A stretch of 64,000 nt of DNA from Nocardioides sp. Root190 (GTDB lineage Bacteria > Actinomycetota > Actinomycetes > Propionibacteriales > Nocardioidaceae): the NCBI RefSeq assembly GCF_001428565.1, contig NZ_LMIA01000001.1:62001-126000 (forward strand). Reading direction: 5' to 3'. Shown here piece after piece: positions 19,215 to 26,267 of the stretch. Under the pieces are notes generated by a model that made no database searches, was not told the origin of the DNA, and was given only the letters and a program-made list of their open reading frames with translations. The position numbers were made by a program, and so were the translations under genes. Position 1 is the first letter of the stretch. Each line of letters opens with the position of its first letter.

Positions 19215-20753
19215 ATGACCGGGACCCCCAAGGCCCCTCGGTCCAGCCGCTCCCCCAGGGCGGTTCCTCGGGTGGAAACAGGACGGCCGAACAGCACCAA
19301 GGCCCCTGCCATGGAGCGCTCGTCGCTGTGGTGGGCCTTCGGCCTCACCCTGCTCATCCTCCACCCCTACGCCGTCGTGTACGTCCTGATGGGAACCGAC
19401 CAGCGACGCCTCGCCCTGGTGGGCGAGCTCTGCACCCTGGTCGCCGACCTCACGATCGTGTGCGCGGCGCTGTTGCTCACCCTCGACTCCCGCTTGGGCG
19501 GCAGCGCCCTGCGCGCCAGCATGGCGACCTGCCTGGTCCTGGTCGCCGTCCAGGACGCACCGGTGGCGATCCTCGCGATGGTCGACCCCGAGGTCGGTGC
19601 GCACTCCTACCGCCTGCACATCGGCCATCTGGCGGCCGTGCTGTTCGGCCTGGTGGTGCTCATCGCGGGACGTCGCGCGGTGCTCCCTCCGCGGAGCAGT
19701 CCGCTGGTCCTCGGGTTCGCGCTCGGGACTGTCCTGCTGGGCATGAGCATCGCCCTGTCCGCGACCGTGCCCGGCACCCTCGAGCTCGACGTCGACCGAG
19801 CAGGCGATCTCGTCGTCGTGGTGGTCGCCGCCGTCGGCGTGTGTGCGCTCTTCGTCCAGCTGCGCCGCTCCGGCCTGCCGCTCTGGGTCGCGAACCGTCT
19901 CGGCGTCGCTGTGCTGGCGATCTTCGGCGCCCGCCTCTACGCCACCGTCACCGACGCGACAGAGCCCCAGTTGCCTGCGGTCGCGGGCATCGTCGTCTTC
20001 AGCGCACTCTGTGCCACGACGGCCGCGGCGCTCCTGCGCCGCACCTTCGCCGAGTCGGCGACGCTCTCGCGTGGGTACGCCGACCGCGCGGCCGAAGCAG
20101 AGGCGACCGTCCGTCACGACCAGGAGCTCGCGCACGAGGTCCGCGCCGCAACGGCCGGCGTCGTCGCCGGAGCCCGCCTGCTCGCGAGCGGCCGGATTCC
20201 CGAAGGACCACGGCGTGACGCCATCGAGCACATGGTGGACGTCGAGGCCGCCCGTCTGGGCCGCAGCCTCGGCCCCTTGGCGGCCCCCTCCGGACCGGTC
20301 GCCATCGACGACGTCATCGGCCCTCTCGTCGTGGCACAGCGCGCGCAGGGCCACGAGGTCTCGTGGGAACCGTCCGGTCACGCCGTGGTCGTGCGGCGCG
20401 ACGACCTGGCCGAGGTCGTGAACGTGCTGCTCAACAACGCCGCCCGGCACGGGGGGTCCCGGGACACCCGGGTCGCCGCGACCAACGTCGAGGACCACGT
20501 CGAGATCCGGGTGTCCGACCGCGGGCCGGGTGTCGCCACCGAGGTACGCGACCACCTGTTCCAGTGGGGCGCGCGCGGCCCCGACTCCCCCGGCGAGGGC
20601 ATCGGGCTGCAGCGCGCCCACCGGCTGGCGCAGGAACACGGCGGCCACCTCCGCATGGAGACGTTGAACGAGCAGGGTGCCGCCTTCGTGTTCGCGCTCC
20701 GGGCGGCGGATGCCGGAGAGCTCGAGAAGAGCCTGCAGGGCTGGCCCGGATGA
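19215..20753 (+). CDS. Membrane sensor histidine kinase
   Basis: About 512 residues. After a short polar N-terminus, seven or eight hydrophobic helices run from residue about 34 (LWWAFGLTLLILHPYAVVYV) to about 280. The kinase part has the candidate phospho-accepting His307 in ELAHEVRAATAG, an N box VVNVLLNNAARHG, a G1 box SDRGPGV and a G2 box GEGIGLQRA. The stimulus is unknown because the sensor is wholly membrane-embedded. It overlaps the response regulator start by ATGA, so they are a cognate pair. The start is uncertain: 19158 would lie inside the regulatory boxes, so 19215 is preferred, with 19311 as an alternative. It probably controls polysaccharide genes. Confidence 0.8.
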   Translation: MTGTPKAPRSSRSPRAVPRVETGRPNSTKAPAMERSSLWWAFGLTLLILHPYAVVYVLMGTDQRRLALVGELCTLVADLTIVCAALLLTLDSRLGGSALRASMATCLVLVAVQDAPVAILAMVDPEVGAHSYRLHIGHLAAVLFGLVVLIAGRRAVLPPRSSPLVLGFALGTVLLGMSIALSATVPGTLELDVDRAGDLVVVVVAAVGVCALFVQLRRSGLPLWVANRLGVAVLAIFGARLYATVTDATEPQLPAVAGIVVFSALCATTAAALLRRTFAESATLSRGYADRAAEAEATVRHDQELAHEVRAATAGVVAGARLLASGRIPEGPRRDAIEHMVDVEAARLGRSLGPLAAPSGPVAIDDVIGPLVVAQRAQGHEVSWEPSGHAVVVRRDDLAEVVNVLLNNAARHGGSRDTRVAATNVEDHVEIRVSDRGPGVATEVRDHLFQWGARGPDSPGEGIGLQRAHRLAQEHGGHLRMETLNEQGAAFVFALRAADAGELEKSLQGWPG

Positions 20754-21436
20754 TCGGCGCCGCCCAGGGCTCGACGCGCGTCACGATCGTCGACGACCAC
20801 GCGCTCTTCGCGGAGTCGCTCGCCATCACGCTGGAGGCGGAGGGCTACGCCGTACGCCGGATCGACCTGACCCTCGACCACACCTCGCTCGCGAGCGTCC
20901 TGGCTGCGGTCGTCCGCACCTCCCCGCGGGTGGTCCTCCTCGACCTCGACCTCGGCCGGATCGGCGACGGCACGCGCCTCGTCGACCCGATCACCGCCAC
21001 GGGCGCGTCGGTCATCGTCATGACAGGGAGCTCCGACCGGGTGCGGTGGGGTGAGTGCCTCCGGCGCGGTGCGAAGACGGTACTGACGAAGACCTGTCCG
21101 CTCGACCACGTCGTGACCAGGGTGCGACGGGCCGGGGACGGGCTGCCCCTGATGCCGCCGGAGGAACGGACCCTGCTGATCGAGATGGCGATTGCCGAGG
21201 ACCGCGAGCTCCGCGCCATCCGGACCCGGCTCGAACGACTGACCAGGCGCGAGATGGAGATCCTCGGCGACCTGATGCACGGGCACCCGGTCAAGGAGAT
21301 CGCGCGGACCTGCGTGGTCTCGGAAGCCACCGTCCGCACCCAGGTGAAGTCCATCCTGGCGAAGCTCGAGACCAGCTCGCAGATCGCCGCGGTCGGCGCG
21401 GCCTATCAGGTCGGCTGGCGCCCTCCGGGCGACTGA
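20750..21436 (+). CDS. NarL/LuxR-type response regulator
   Basis: A 228-residue response regulator. The receiver retains the acidic pair Asp15-Asp16 (VTIVDDHALFAES), the phospho-acceptor Asp65 (VVLLDLDLG), the switch Thr (VIVMTGSS) and the conserved Lys (TVLTK). A LuxR helix-turn-helix follows (RLTRREMEILGDLMHG, then VVSEATVRTQVKSILAKL). It is the intact member of a three-paralogue set; those at 94-792 and 36958-37677 have lost key receiver residues. It is coupled to the histidine kinase by an ATGA overlap. The likely targets are the repeated CAATTTGTGGG-like boxes in this island, an inference. Confidence 0.9.
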   Translation: MIGAAQGSTRVTIVDDHALFAESLAITLEAEGYAVRRIDLTLDHTSLASVLAAVVRTSPRVVLLDLDLGRIGDGTRLVDPITATGASVIVMTGSSDRVRWGECLRRGAKTVLTKTCPLDHVVTRVRRAGDGLPLMPPEERTLLIEMAIAEDRELRAIRTRLERLTRREMEILGDLMHGHPVKEIARTCVVSEATVRTQVKSILAKLETSSQIAAVGAAYQVGWRPPGD

Positions 21437-21460
21437 GATCACTCAGACCCCCGGATCTTT

Positions 21461-21477
21461 GCACCATTTGAGGCATG
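21461..21477 (+). promoter_or_regulatory. Polysaccharide-island box, copy 7
   Basis: CACCATTTGAGGCATG lies upstream of the Alg14-like gene at 21547. A candidate -10 element TAGGGT begins at about 21498. The match to the box set is weaker than at 13417 or 19179, but ATTTG followed by a G-rich part is kept. Confidence 0.35.
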
Positions 21478-21546
21478 TCGCGCCGCTGCGGCGTCCCTAG
21501 GGTCGAGAGCGCTCCCCTCTCACTCGAACCTCTAGGAGACATCGCG

Positions 21547-21996
21547 ATGCGGCTCCTCCTGGTCTGCTCCTCCGGCGGGCACCTGGCCCAGCTGATGTGC
21601 CTGAAGGGCTGGTGGGAGAAGCACGATCGCCACTGGGTCACCTTCGACACCGAGGACGCCGTCGCCAAGCTCGCGGGCGAGGACGTCACCTGGGCACACC
21701 ACCCGACGACGCGCAACGCAGCCAACCTGGCCCGCAACTCCGCACAGGCCCGGAAGGTGCTTGCCGGCTACCGGCCGGACCTGATCGTCTCGACCGGCGC
21801 CGCGGTGGCCGTGCCGTACTTCTGGCTGCGCGAGCGCCGCCGGACCTCGACGGTCTACCTCGAGGTCTACGACCGCATCCAGACCCGCACACTCACCGGC
21901 CGGCTGTGCCGCCCTGCCACCGATCTCTTCCTCGTGCAGTGGGCAGAGCAGCAACGGCTCTACCGGTCCTCGGTCCTGGTCGGTGAGTTGTGGTGA
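21547..21996 (+). CDS. Alg14-like glycosyltransferase membrane subunit
   Basis: A 149-residue protein beginning MRLLLVCSSGGHLAQLM, the start typical of Alg14/EpsE-type subunits, in which GGHL recruits the sugar-nucleotide-binding partner. VSTGAAVAVPYFWL and STVYLEVYDRIQT match the rest of the family. The start at 21547 has TAGGAG upstream. It overlaps the Alg13-like gene next to it, and the two halves together should form one GT-B enzyme adding the second sugar to the lipid carrier, as in the Streptococcus CpsF/CpsG pair. It begins a three-gene operon ending with the priming transferase. Confidence 0.85.
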   Translation: MRLLLVCSSGGHLAQLMCLKGWWEKHDRHWVTFDTEDAVAKLAGEDVTWAHHPTTRNAANLARNSAQARKVLAGYRPDLIVSTGAAVAVPYFWLRERRRTSTVYLEVYDRIQTRTLTGRLCRPATDLFLVQWAEQQRLYRSSVLVGELW

Positions 21997-22496
21997 TGGA
22001 CGACCCGAGGCCCCTGGTCGCCGTGTTCCTCGGAACCGACCACCATCCCTTCGACCGTCTGGTGCGCTGGGCGGCAGGGCTGGAGGAACGAGCCGGTGTC
22101 AGCGTCCACGTCCAGCACGGATCCACCACACTCCCGCCGGGTCTCCCCGGGGCGTCGATGCTGGCGCCCGAACCGATGGACGACCTGCTGCACCGCGCGA
22201 GCGCGGTCATCACGCATGCCGGGCCGGGATCGATCATGGATGCCCGCGACCACGGCCACGTCCCGATCGTGGTGCCCCGCGATCCGCACCTCGGCGAGCA
22301 CGTCGACGACCACCAGCTCCGGTTCGCCCGGTTCATCGCACGCTCGGGAGCGATCATGACGGCGTACGACGAGGACGAGCTGGCGGCGCGGGTGCGCATG
22401 TCCGTCCTCGTCGGTCGCCCCAGGACGGCGGTGGTGCGACCCACCGCGACGCTGGACCGGTTCGAGCAGCTGATCGACAGGCTCGTCCGACGATGA
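21993..22496 (+). CDS. Alg13-like glycosyltransferase catalytic subunit
   Basis: A 167-residue protein forming the catalytic half of the split glycosyltransferase with the preceding gene. AVFLGTDHHPFDRLVRWA is the family-typical N-terminus, and VITHAGPGSIMDARDHGHVPIVVPR is the UDP-sugar-binding segment also seen in MurG-like enzymes (here cited as adjoining pieces). The start may be GTG 21990, GTG 21993 or ATG 21996; GTGA overlap with the preceding stop favours 21993. The sugar is not predictable. Its stop overlaps the start of the priming transferase by ATGA. Confidence 0.85.
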   Translation: MMDDPRPLVAVFLGTDHHPFDRLVRWAAGLEERAGVSVHVQHGSTTLPPGLPGASMLAPEPMDDLLHRASAVITHAGPGSIMDARDHGHVPIVVPRDPHLGEHVDDHQLRFARFIARSGAIMTAYDEDELAARVRMSVLVGRPRTAVVRPTATLDRFEQLIDRLVRR

Positions 22497-23923
22497 GTGT
22501 GCTGCCGACGTGGGCGCCCGCTGCGCGGCGGCGCGAGTCGGCGCCGAAGCCCCGGGTCGCCAGGGTGGAGCGACGGCTCGGCCGACTCCTCCTCCTGGTG
22601 GACACGGTCGCCGCGACCGTCGCCGTCGTCGTCGCCATGCTGATCCCCGGAGGCGTCGAGCGCGGCGCCGAGGCGCTGCTCTTCGTGCCCGCCTGGCTGG
22701 GAGCGGTCACCGCCGTCGGCGAGTACAGCCAGCCCGGCATCCTGGCCGCCCGGACCCGCCGGCTCGCCTTCGTCTCGATCATGCTCCCCACCGCGGTCCT
22801 GGCCGGAACGGACGTCCTCGGCTACCCGCTGTCGGCCAGCACCGTCCTCGCCGTGTGCGTCCTGGCCGCGATCCTCGGAATGCTCGCCCGGGCCCTGGTG
22901 GTCGCCAGCGCCCGACACGGCTTCCGGGTCAGCGACGTCACCCACCGCGTCGTCCTCGCCGGAAGCGGGCCCAGTCTCCCGCTGATCCGGGCCCGGCTCG
23001 AGAGCGAGCGCCGGCACCGGTTCCAGGTTGTCGGCGCCTGCGTGGCCGGCGACGCCGTCTGGGATCCGGGTGACGTCGTCATCGGCGCAGGCCTGGACCG
23101 GTGTGCCGAAGTCGTTCGCGGATGCGGCGCCGATGCAGCCGTCATCGCACCCGACCCTGCCATTCCGGCCGCTGACTTCCGCCGACTCTGCTGGGCGCTC
23201 GAGGAGGTGGGCATCCGGATCTTCGTCTGGACAGGGCTGCACGACGCGCCGACAGGACGTACTGCGCTCGACGTGACCGACGACCTCGCCATGCTGCACC
23301 TGCGCGCACCCCGGCGCCTTCGCCCGTCCTTCGCCGTGAAGCGGCTCTTCGACCGGGTGGCCGCCGTCACCGCCCTGCTGCTGCTCAGTCCGCTGCTCGT
23401 CGGGCTCGCCGTCGCCGTACGACTCGACTCGCCGGGGCCTGCCTTCTTCCGGCAGACCAGGGTCGGGCGCGACGACAGCCGCTTCTCGATCTGGAAGCTG
23501 CGCACGATGTGCTTCGACGCCGAGGCCCGACGCAGCGAGCTCGTCGCGCAGAACGAGGCCTCCGGGCTGCTGTTCAAGGTGCACCAGGATCCGCGGATCA
23601 CCCGTCTGGGGCGCTGGTTGCGGCGCACCTCGCTGGACGAGCTCCCCCAGCTGATCAATGTCGCGCTCGGCCAGATGTCGCTCGTCGGCCCGCGACCTGC
23701 CCTGCCCTCTGAGGTCGACCAGTACCCACCCGACGTCCGGCACAGGCTCGTGGTCGAGCCGGGCATCACCGGCCTGTGGCAGGTCTCGGGACGCTCGGAC
23801 CTACCTTGGAACGAGGCCATCCGCCTCGACCAGGAGTACGTCGACAACTGGTCGTTCCTGCTCGACATCAGGATCCTGCTCCGCACGATCCACACCGTCT
23901 GCCTGGGGCGCGGAGCCTACTGA
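22493..23923 (+). CDS. Polyprenyl-phosphate sugar-1-phosphate transferase (priming enzyme)
   Basis: A 476-residue membrane enzyme of the WbaP/CpsE type that starts repeat-unit synthesis by loading sugar phosphate on undecaprenyl phosphate. The N-terminal half has four hydrophobic helices and a CoA-binding-like fold (VVLAGSGPSLPLIRARLES). The catalytic half has KRLFDRVAAVTALLLLSP, WKLRTMCFDAE, DELPQLINVALGQMSLVGPR and GITGLWQVSGRSD, all diagnostic of bacterial sugar transferases. The start at 22493 overlaps the Alg13-like stop by ATGA. It overlaps the convergent DUF6629 gene by 7 bases and marks the right border of the polysaccharide island. Confidence 0.92.
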   Translation: MSVLPTWAPAARRRESAPKPRVARVERRLGRLLLLVDTVAATVAVVVAMLIPGGVERGAEALLFVPAWLGAVTAVGEYSQPGILAARTRRLAFVSIMLPTAVLAGTDVLGYPLSASTVLAVCVLAAILGMLARALVVASARHGFRVSDVTHRVVLAGSGPSLPLIRARLESERRHRFQVVGACVAGDAVWDPGDVVIGAGLDRCAEVVRGCGADAAVIAPDPAIPAADFRRLCWALEEVGIRIFVWTGLHDAPTGRTALDVTDDLAMLHLRAPRRLRPSFAVKRLFDRVAAVTALLLLSPLLVGLAVAVRLDSPGPAFFRQTRVGRDDSRFSIWKLRTMCFDAEARRSELVAQNEASGLLFKVHQDPRITRLGRWLRRTSLDELPQLINVALGQMSLVGPRPALPSEVDQYPPDVRHRLVVEPGITGLWQVSGRSDLPWNEAIRLDQEYVDNWSFLLDIRILLRTIHTVCLGRGAY

Positions 23924-24570
23924 GAGCTGGCCGCCACCTCGCGGTGGTCGGTCCTCCGCAAGTAGACGTTGAGCAGCACGCTCGAGATCGCTGCCCACAC
24001 GCACCACAGCGAGATGACGGCCGTCTGGTCGAGCCACACCAGCAGGGCCGCGGCCGCGATGTTCGCGACGCCGAAGACCTGCAGCGACGTCGGCCTGGCG
24101 ATCAGGCCCGGGACGCAACAGGCGAGCACGTAGAGCGCGAGAGTGATCTCGACGTAGGGCAACCCCACGTTGTAGACGATGTGGTGCCCCTCGATCCGCT
24201 TGCCCACGGGCCCCTCGACCAACGACGCGAAGTGCGACAGACCTGCCGCCGTACCCGCGAGGACGAGGGCTGTCCCGAGCCGCCGGGATCGTCCGGTGCC
24301 CAGCACCAGGAATGCGATGGGGACGACGATCGGGACCAGGGTCAGCGCGATCAGGACATAGATCCAGGCCGCCACGTCGCCCGTGCAGGACGACACCTTG
24401 CCCTGCAGGTCCCACCACACCAGCGTCTCGATCAGCTGGTGCACGCCGAACAGCACCGGGAGCGCCGCGATCGGCAGCTGGCGCCGGTCACTGACGTGTC
24501 GCAGGGCGTCGATGCCGACCACGGTGATGACCGCTCCGACGGCGAGATCCATCTCAGGGGCGAAGCACAC
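23917..24570 (-). CDS. DUF6629-type membrane protein
   Basis: A 217-residue membrane protein of unknown function with about seven hydrophobic helices. The GTG start at 24570 gives the N-terminus VCFAPEMDLAVGAV, which fits the family habit of starting MCFS-x-x-D, so it is preferred to the much longer reading from 25017. Further family-like segments are IDALRHVSDRRQLPIAALP and GVHQLIETLVWW. A conserved His in VHQLIE and several Trp are visible. Promoter-region palindrome 24649-24665 lies about 80 bases upstream and is shared with the divergent lipoprotein operon. Confidence 0.7.
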   Translation of the reverse strand: MCFAPEMDLAVGAVITVVGIDALRHVSDRRQLPIAALPVLFGVHQLIETLVWWDLQGKVSSCTGDVAAWIYVLIALTLVPIVVPIAFLVLGTGRSRRLGTALVLAGTAAGLSHFASLVEGPVGKRIEGHHIVYNVGLPYVEITLALYVLACCVPGLIARPTSLQVFGVANIAAAALLVWLDQTAVISLWCVWAAISSVLLNVYLRRTDHREVAASSQ

Positions 24571-24648
24571 GGACGTCAGTCTCCACTCCGGAGCAGCAAC
24601 CGCCTCGGGTGGGTCACCACCGGACCCCGCCCCGTGGCGACTGGCACC

Positions 24649-24665
24649 TGAGTAATTCCTACGCA
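24649..24665. promoter_or_regulatory. Imperfect palindrome shared with the LAL gene promoter
   Basis: TGAGTAATTCCTACGCA lies between the divergent DUF6629 gene and lipoprotein operon. It matches 13 of 17 bases of the perfect palindrome at 28834-28850. On the minus strand it contains TAGGAAT, a possible -10 element. Confidence 0.4.
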
Positions 24666-24741
24666 GCGCACCCTCGTCCAGACCCCGCCACGCTGTCCTC
24701 CACGTCGCCGGTCCGGTCCGGCGGGATCGAGGAGATGAACC

Positions 24742-25176
24742 GTGCGCAGTTTCGTCGGAGCCGTCGTGCTCAGCGTTGTCCTGGTGTCCGCGTCGGGTTG
24801 TGGGGACGACGGGGGTGGCGCCTCCGGGCCGGGAGGGTCGGCCGATGCCGGGACGTCGTTGGGGCCCGACCTGGCACAGAAGCCGGACGGCTGGCCCGAC
24901 GACATCACTCTCCCCCCACAGACGCAGATCACGGCGAACCTCGTCGAGGAGGCGTCCGAGGGTCGCACTCGTCGTACGGTCAATGCGAAGACCCTGCTGT
25001 CTCCCGAGGACGCGCACGCGTTCTATGCGGACCTGTTGGCGGACTGGTCCGCCACGGGCGGCGAGCCCGGCAGCGTGATCTCCGGAGCATGGACCTCGGG
25101 CGATCGCTCGGTCAGCACCACCGCCGCCGACGCAGGCGACACGACGACGCTGACCGTCACGGTGACTGAGCCGTGA
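24742..25176 (+). CDS. Small lipoprotein, first of a three-lipoprotein operon
   Basis: A 144-residue lipoprotein of unknown function. The GTG start has GGAG about 10 bases upstream. The N-terminus has a hydrophobic stretch (FVGAVVLSVVLV) ending in the lipobox SASGC, followed by an acidic, Gly-rich linker (GDDGGGASGPGGSAD). The mature part has two short alpha/beta halves (SPEDAHAFYADLLADW and TTTLTVTVTEP). That pattern recurs in the second lipoprotein of the operon (QEAFDEAVRLLEGAG). It overlaps the next gene by GTGA. Confidence 0.75.
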   Translation: MRSFVGAVVLSVVLVSASGCGDDGGGASGPGGSADAGTSLGPDLAQKPDGWPDDITLPPQTQITANLVEEASEGRTRRTVNAKTLLSPEDAHAFYADLLADWSATGGEPGSVISGAWTSGDRSVSTTAADAGDTTTLTVTVTEP

Positions 25177-25775
25177 TCACCCGCCTGTGGCTTCGTGGGG
25201 TCGCCCTGGTCCTCGCGATGCTCGGTCCCCTGACCAGACCCCCTGCCCGGAGTCGCCATCGCGGACTCACTGCCACGATCTGGTCGGGGGGCCTGTTGGC
25301 CCTGGTGCTCACCCTGGGCGCGTGCTCCGAGGACATCGGGGAGAAGGTGGCCGAGAAGATCGCCGAGGAGCAGATCGGCGACGGCGCCGAGGTCGATGTC
25401 GACACGGGCAGTGGAGAGGTCCGCATCGACGACGGGAGCGGCAGCTCCTACATCAGCGGCACCCAGCTGCCGGAGGACTTCCCCGCCGAGGTTCCGCTCA
25501 TCGAAGGAGAGATCCTGACGGGAGCGGCGGTGAAGGAGAACGACAGCGCCGTCTGGACGGTGACCGTCCAGGTCGCCGGCGACGCCCAGGAAGCGTTCGA
25601 CGAGGCCGTCCGGCTGCTGGAAGGTGCCGGATTCGAGCTGGCGACCGAGCTGCAGGCAGGCCTGTACGGCGGCCAGCTCGACAACGGGACGTGGGACGTC
25701 GTCCTCGCTGCGTACAGCGACCCGGATGCCGGGAACACGGCGGTCATCTACACCGTGGGAGACACCAACCGATGA
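25173..25775 (+). CDS. Lipoprotein, second of the operon
   Basis: A 200-residue lipoprotein of unknown function. The lipobox LTLGAC lies near residue 51, after a long N-terminus with two hydrophobic stretches. This suggests the true start may lie downstream of 25173, though the GTGA overlap with the preceding gene favours 25173. The mature part begins with a charged helix (EKVAEKIAEEQIGDG) and a Gly/Ser linker. A domain with PEDFPAEVPLIEGEI and AFDEAVRLLEGAGFE follows, which resembles the first lipoprotein and may bind the same ligand or partner. Confidence 0.75.
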   Translation: MITRLWLRGVALVLAMLGPLTRPPARSRHRGLTATIWSGGLLALVLTLGACSEDIGEKVAEKIAEEQIGDGAEVDVDTGSGEVRIDDGSGSSYISGTQLPEDFPAEVPLIEGEILTGAAVKENDSAVWTVTVQVAGDAQEAFDEAVRLLEGAGFELATELQAGLYGGQLDNGTWDVVLAAYSDPDAGNTAVIYTVGDTNR

Positions 25776-26248
25776 TGGCGAACGTGTCGACGCGACCGGT
25801 GGTGCTCGGCGTCGTCGTGCTGGTCCTCCTCGCCGGATGCGGCGCCGATGACGCCACCTCGGAGACCACGCCCGTCTCTCCCCCGTCGGCTTCCCCGGCG
25901 TCTCCCTCGACGTCCGGCTCGGGATCGTCCCTGCCCTCCGCCGGGGACTGGGAGACGTCGTACGGGCCGCTGAGGTTCACGGTGACGGATCAAGAGTTCA
26001 GCGGCACCTACGACGGGGAGAACACGATCGCCGGGACCGTCGACGGCGCGCAGGTGGCGGGCGAGTGGTTCGAGTCGTTGAACTCCGTGGCGTGCGAGGA
26101 GGAGCGTGGCGGGACCGCCCACTGGGGAACCTTCACCTTCGCGTTCTCCGCCGACGGCAACACCTTCGAGGGCACGTGGGGCTACTGCGACGGCGCGCAG
26201 GAGAGCGCCTGGTCCGGCGAACGTGCTCCCGACGCCGAGCTGTCGTGA
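25772..26248 (+). CDS. Lipoprotein, third of the operon
   Basis: A 158-residue lipoprotein. The lipobox is LLAGC near residue 23, followed by a Ser/Pro/Thr-rich linker of about 35 residues. The mature domain is beta-rich with repeated Gly-Thr-Trp motifs (FSGTYDGENTIAGTVDG, HWGTFTFAFSADGNTFEGTW) and two cysteines (VACEEE and YCDGAQ) that could form a disulfide. It has no recognised family. ATG 25772 overlaps the preceding stop by ATGA. The gene is convergent with the LAL regulator ending at 26268. Confidence 0.75.
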   Translation: MMANVSTRPVVLGVVVLVLLAGCGADDATSETTPVSPPSASPASPSTSGSGSSLPSAGDWETSYGPLRFTVTDQEFSGTYDGENTIAGTVDGAQVAGEWFESLNSVACEEERGGTAHWGTFTFAFSADGNTFEGTWGYCDGAQESAWSGERAPDAELS

Positions 26249-26267
26249 CGGACGCCGGCCGCGGCCA

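Noticed and set aside
21433-21446. CTGAG-ATCA-CTCAG hairpin after the response regulator gene
   Set aside because: The 5-bp stem is short and overlaps the stop codon without a U-tract, so it is too weak to call a terminator.
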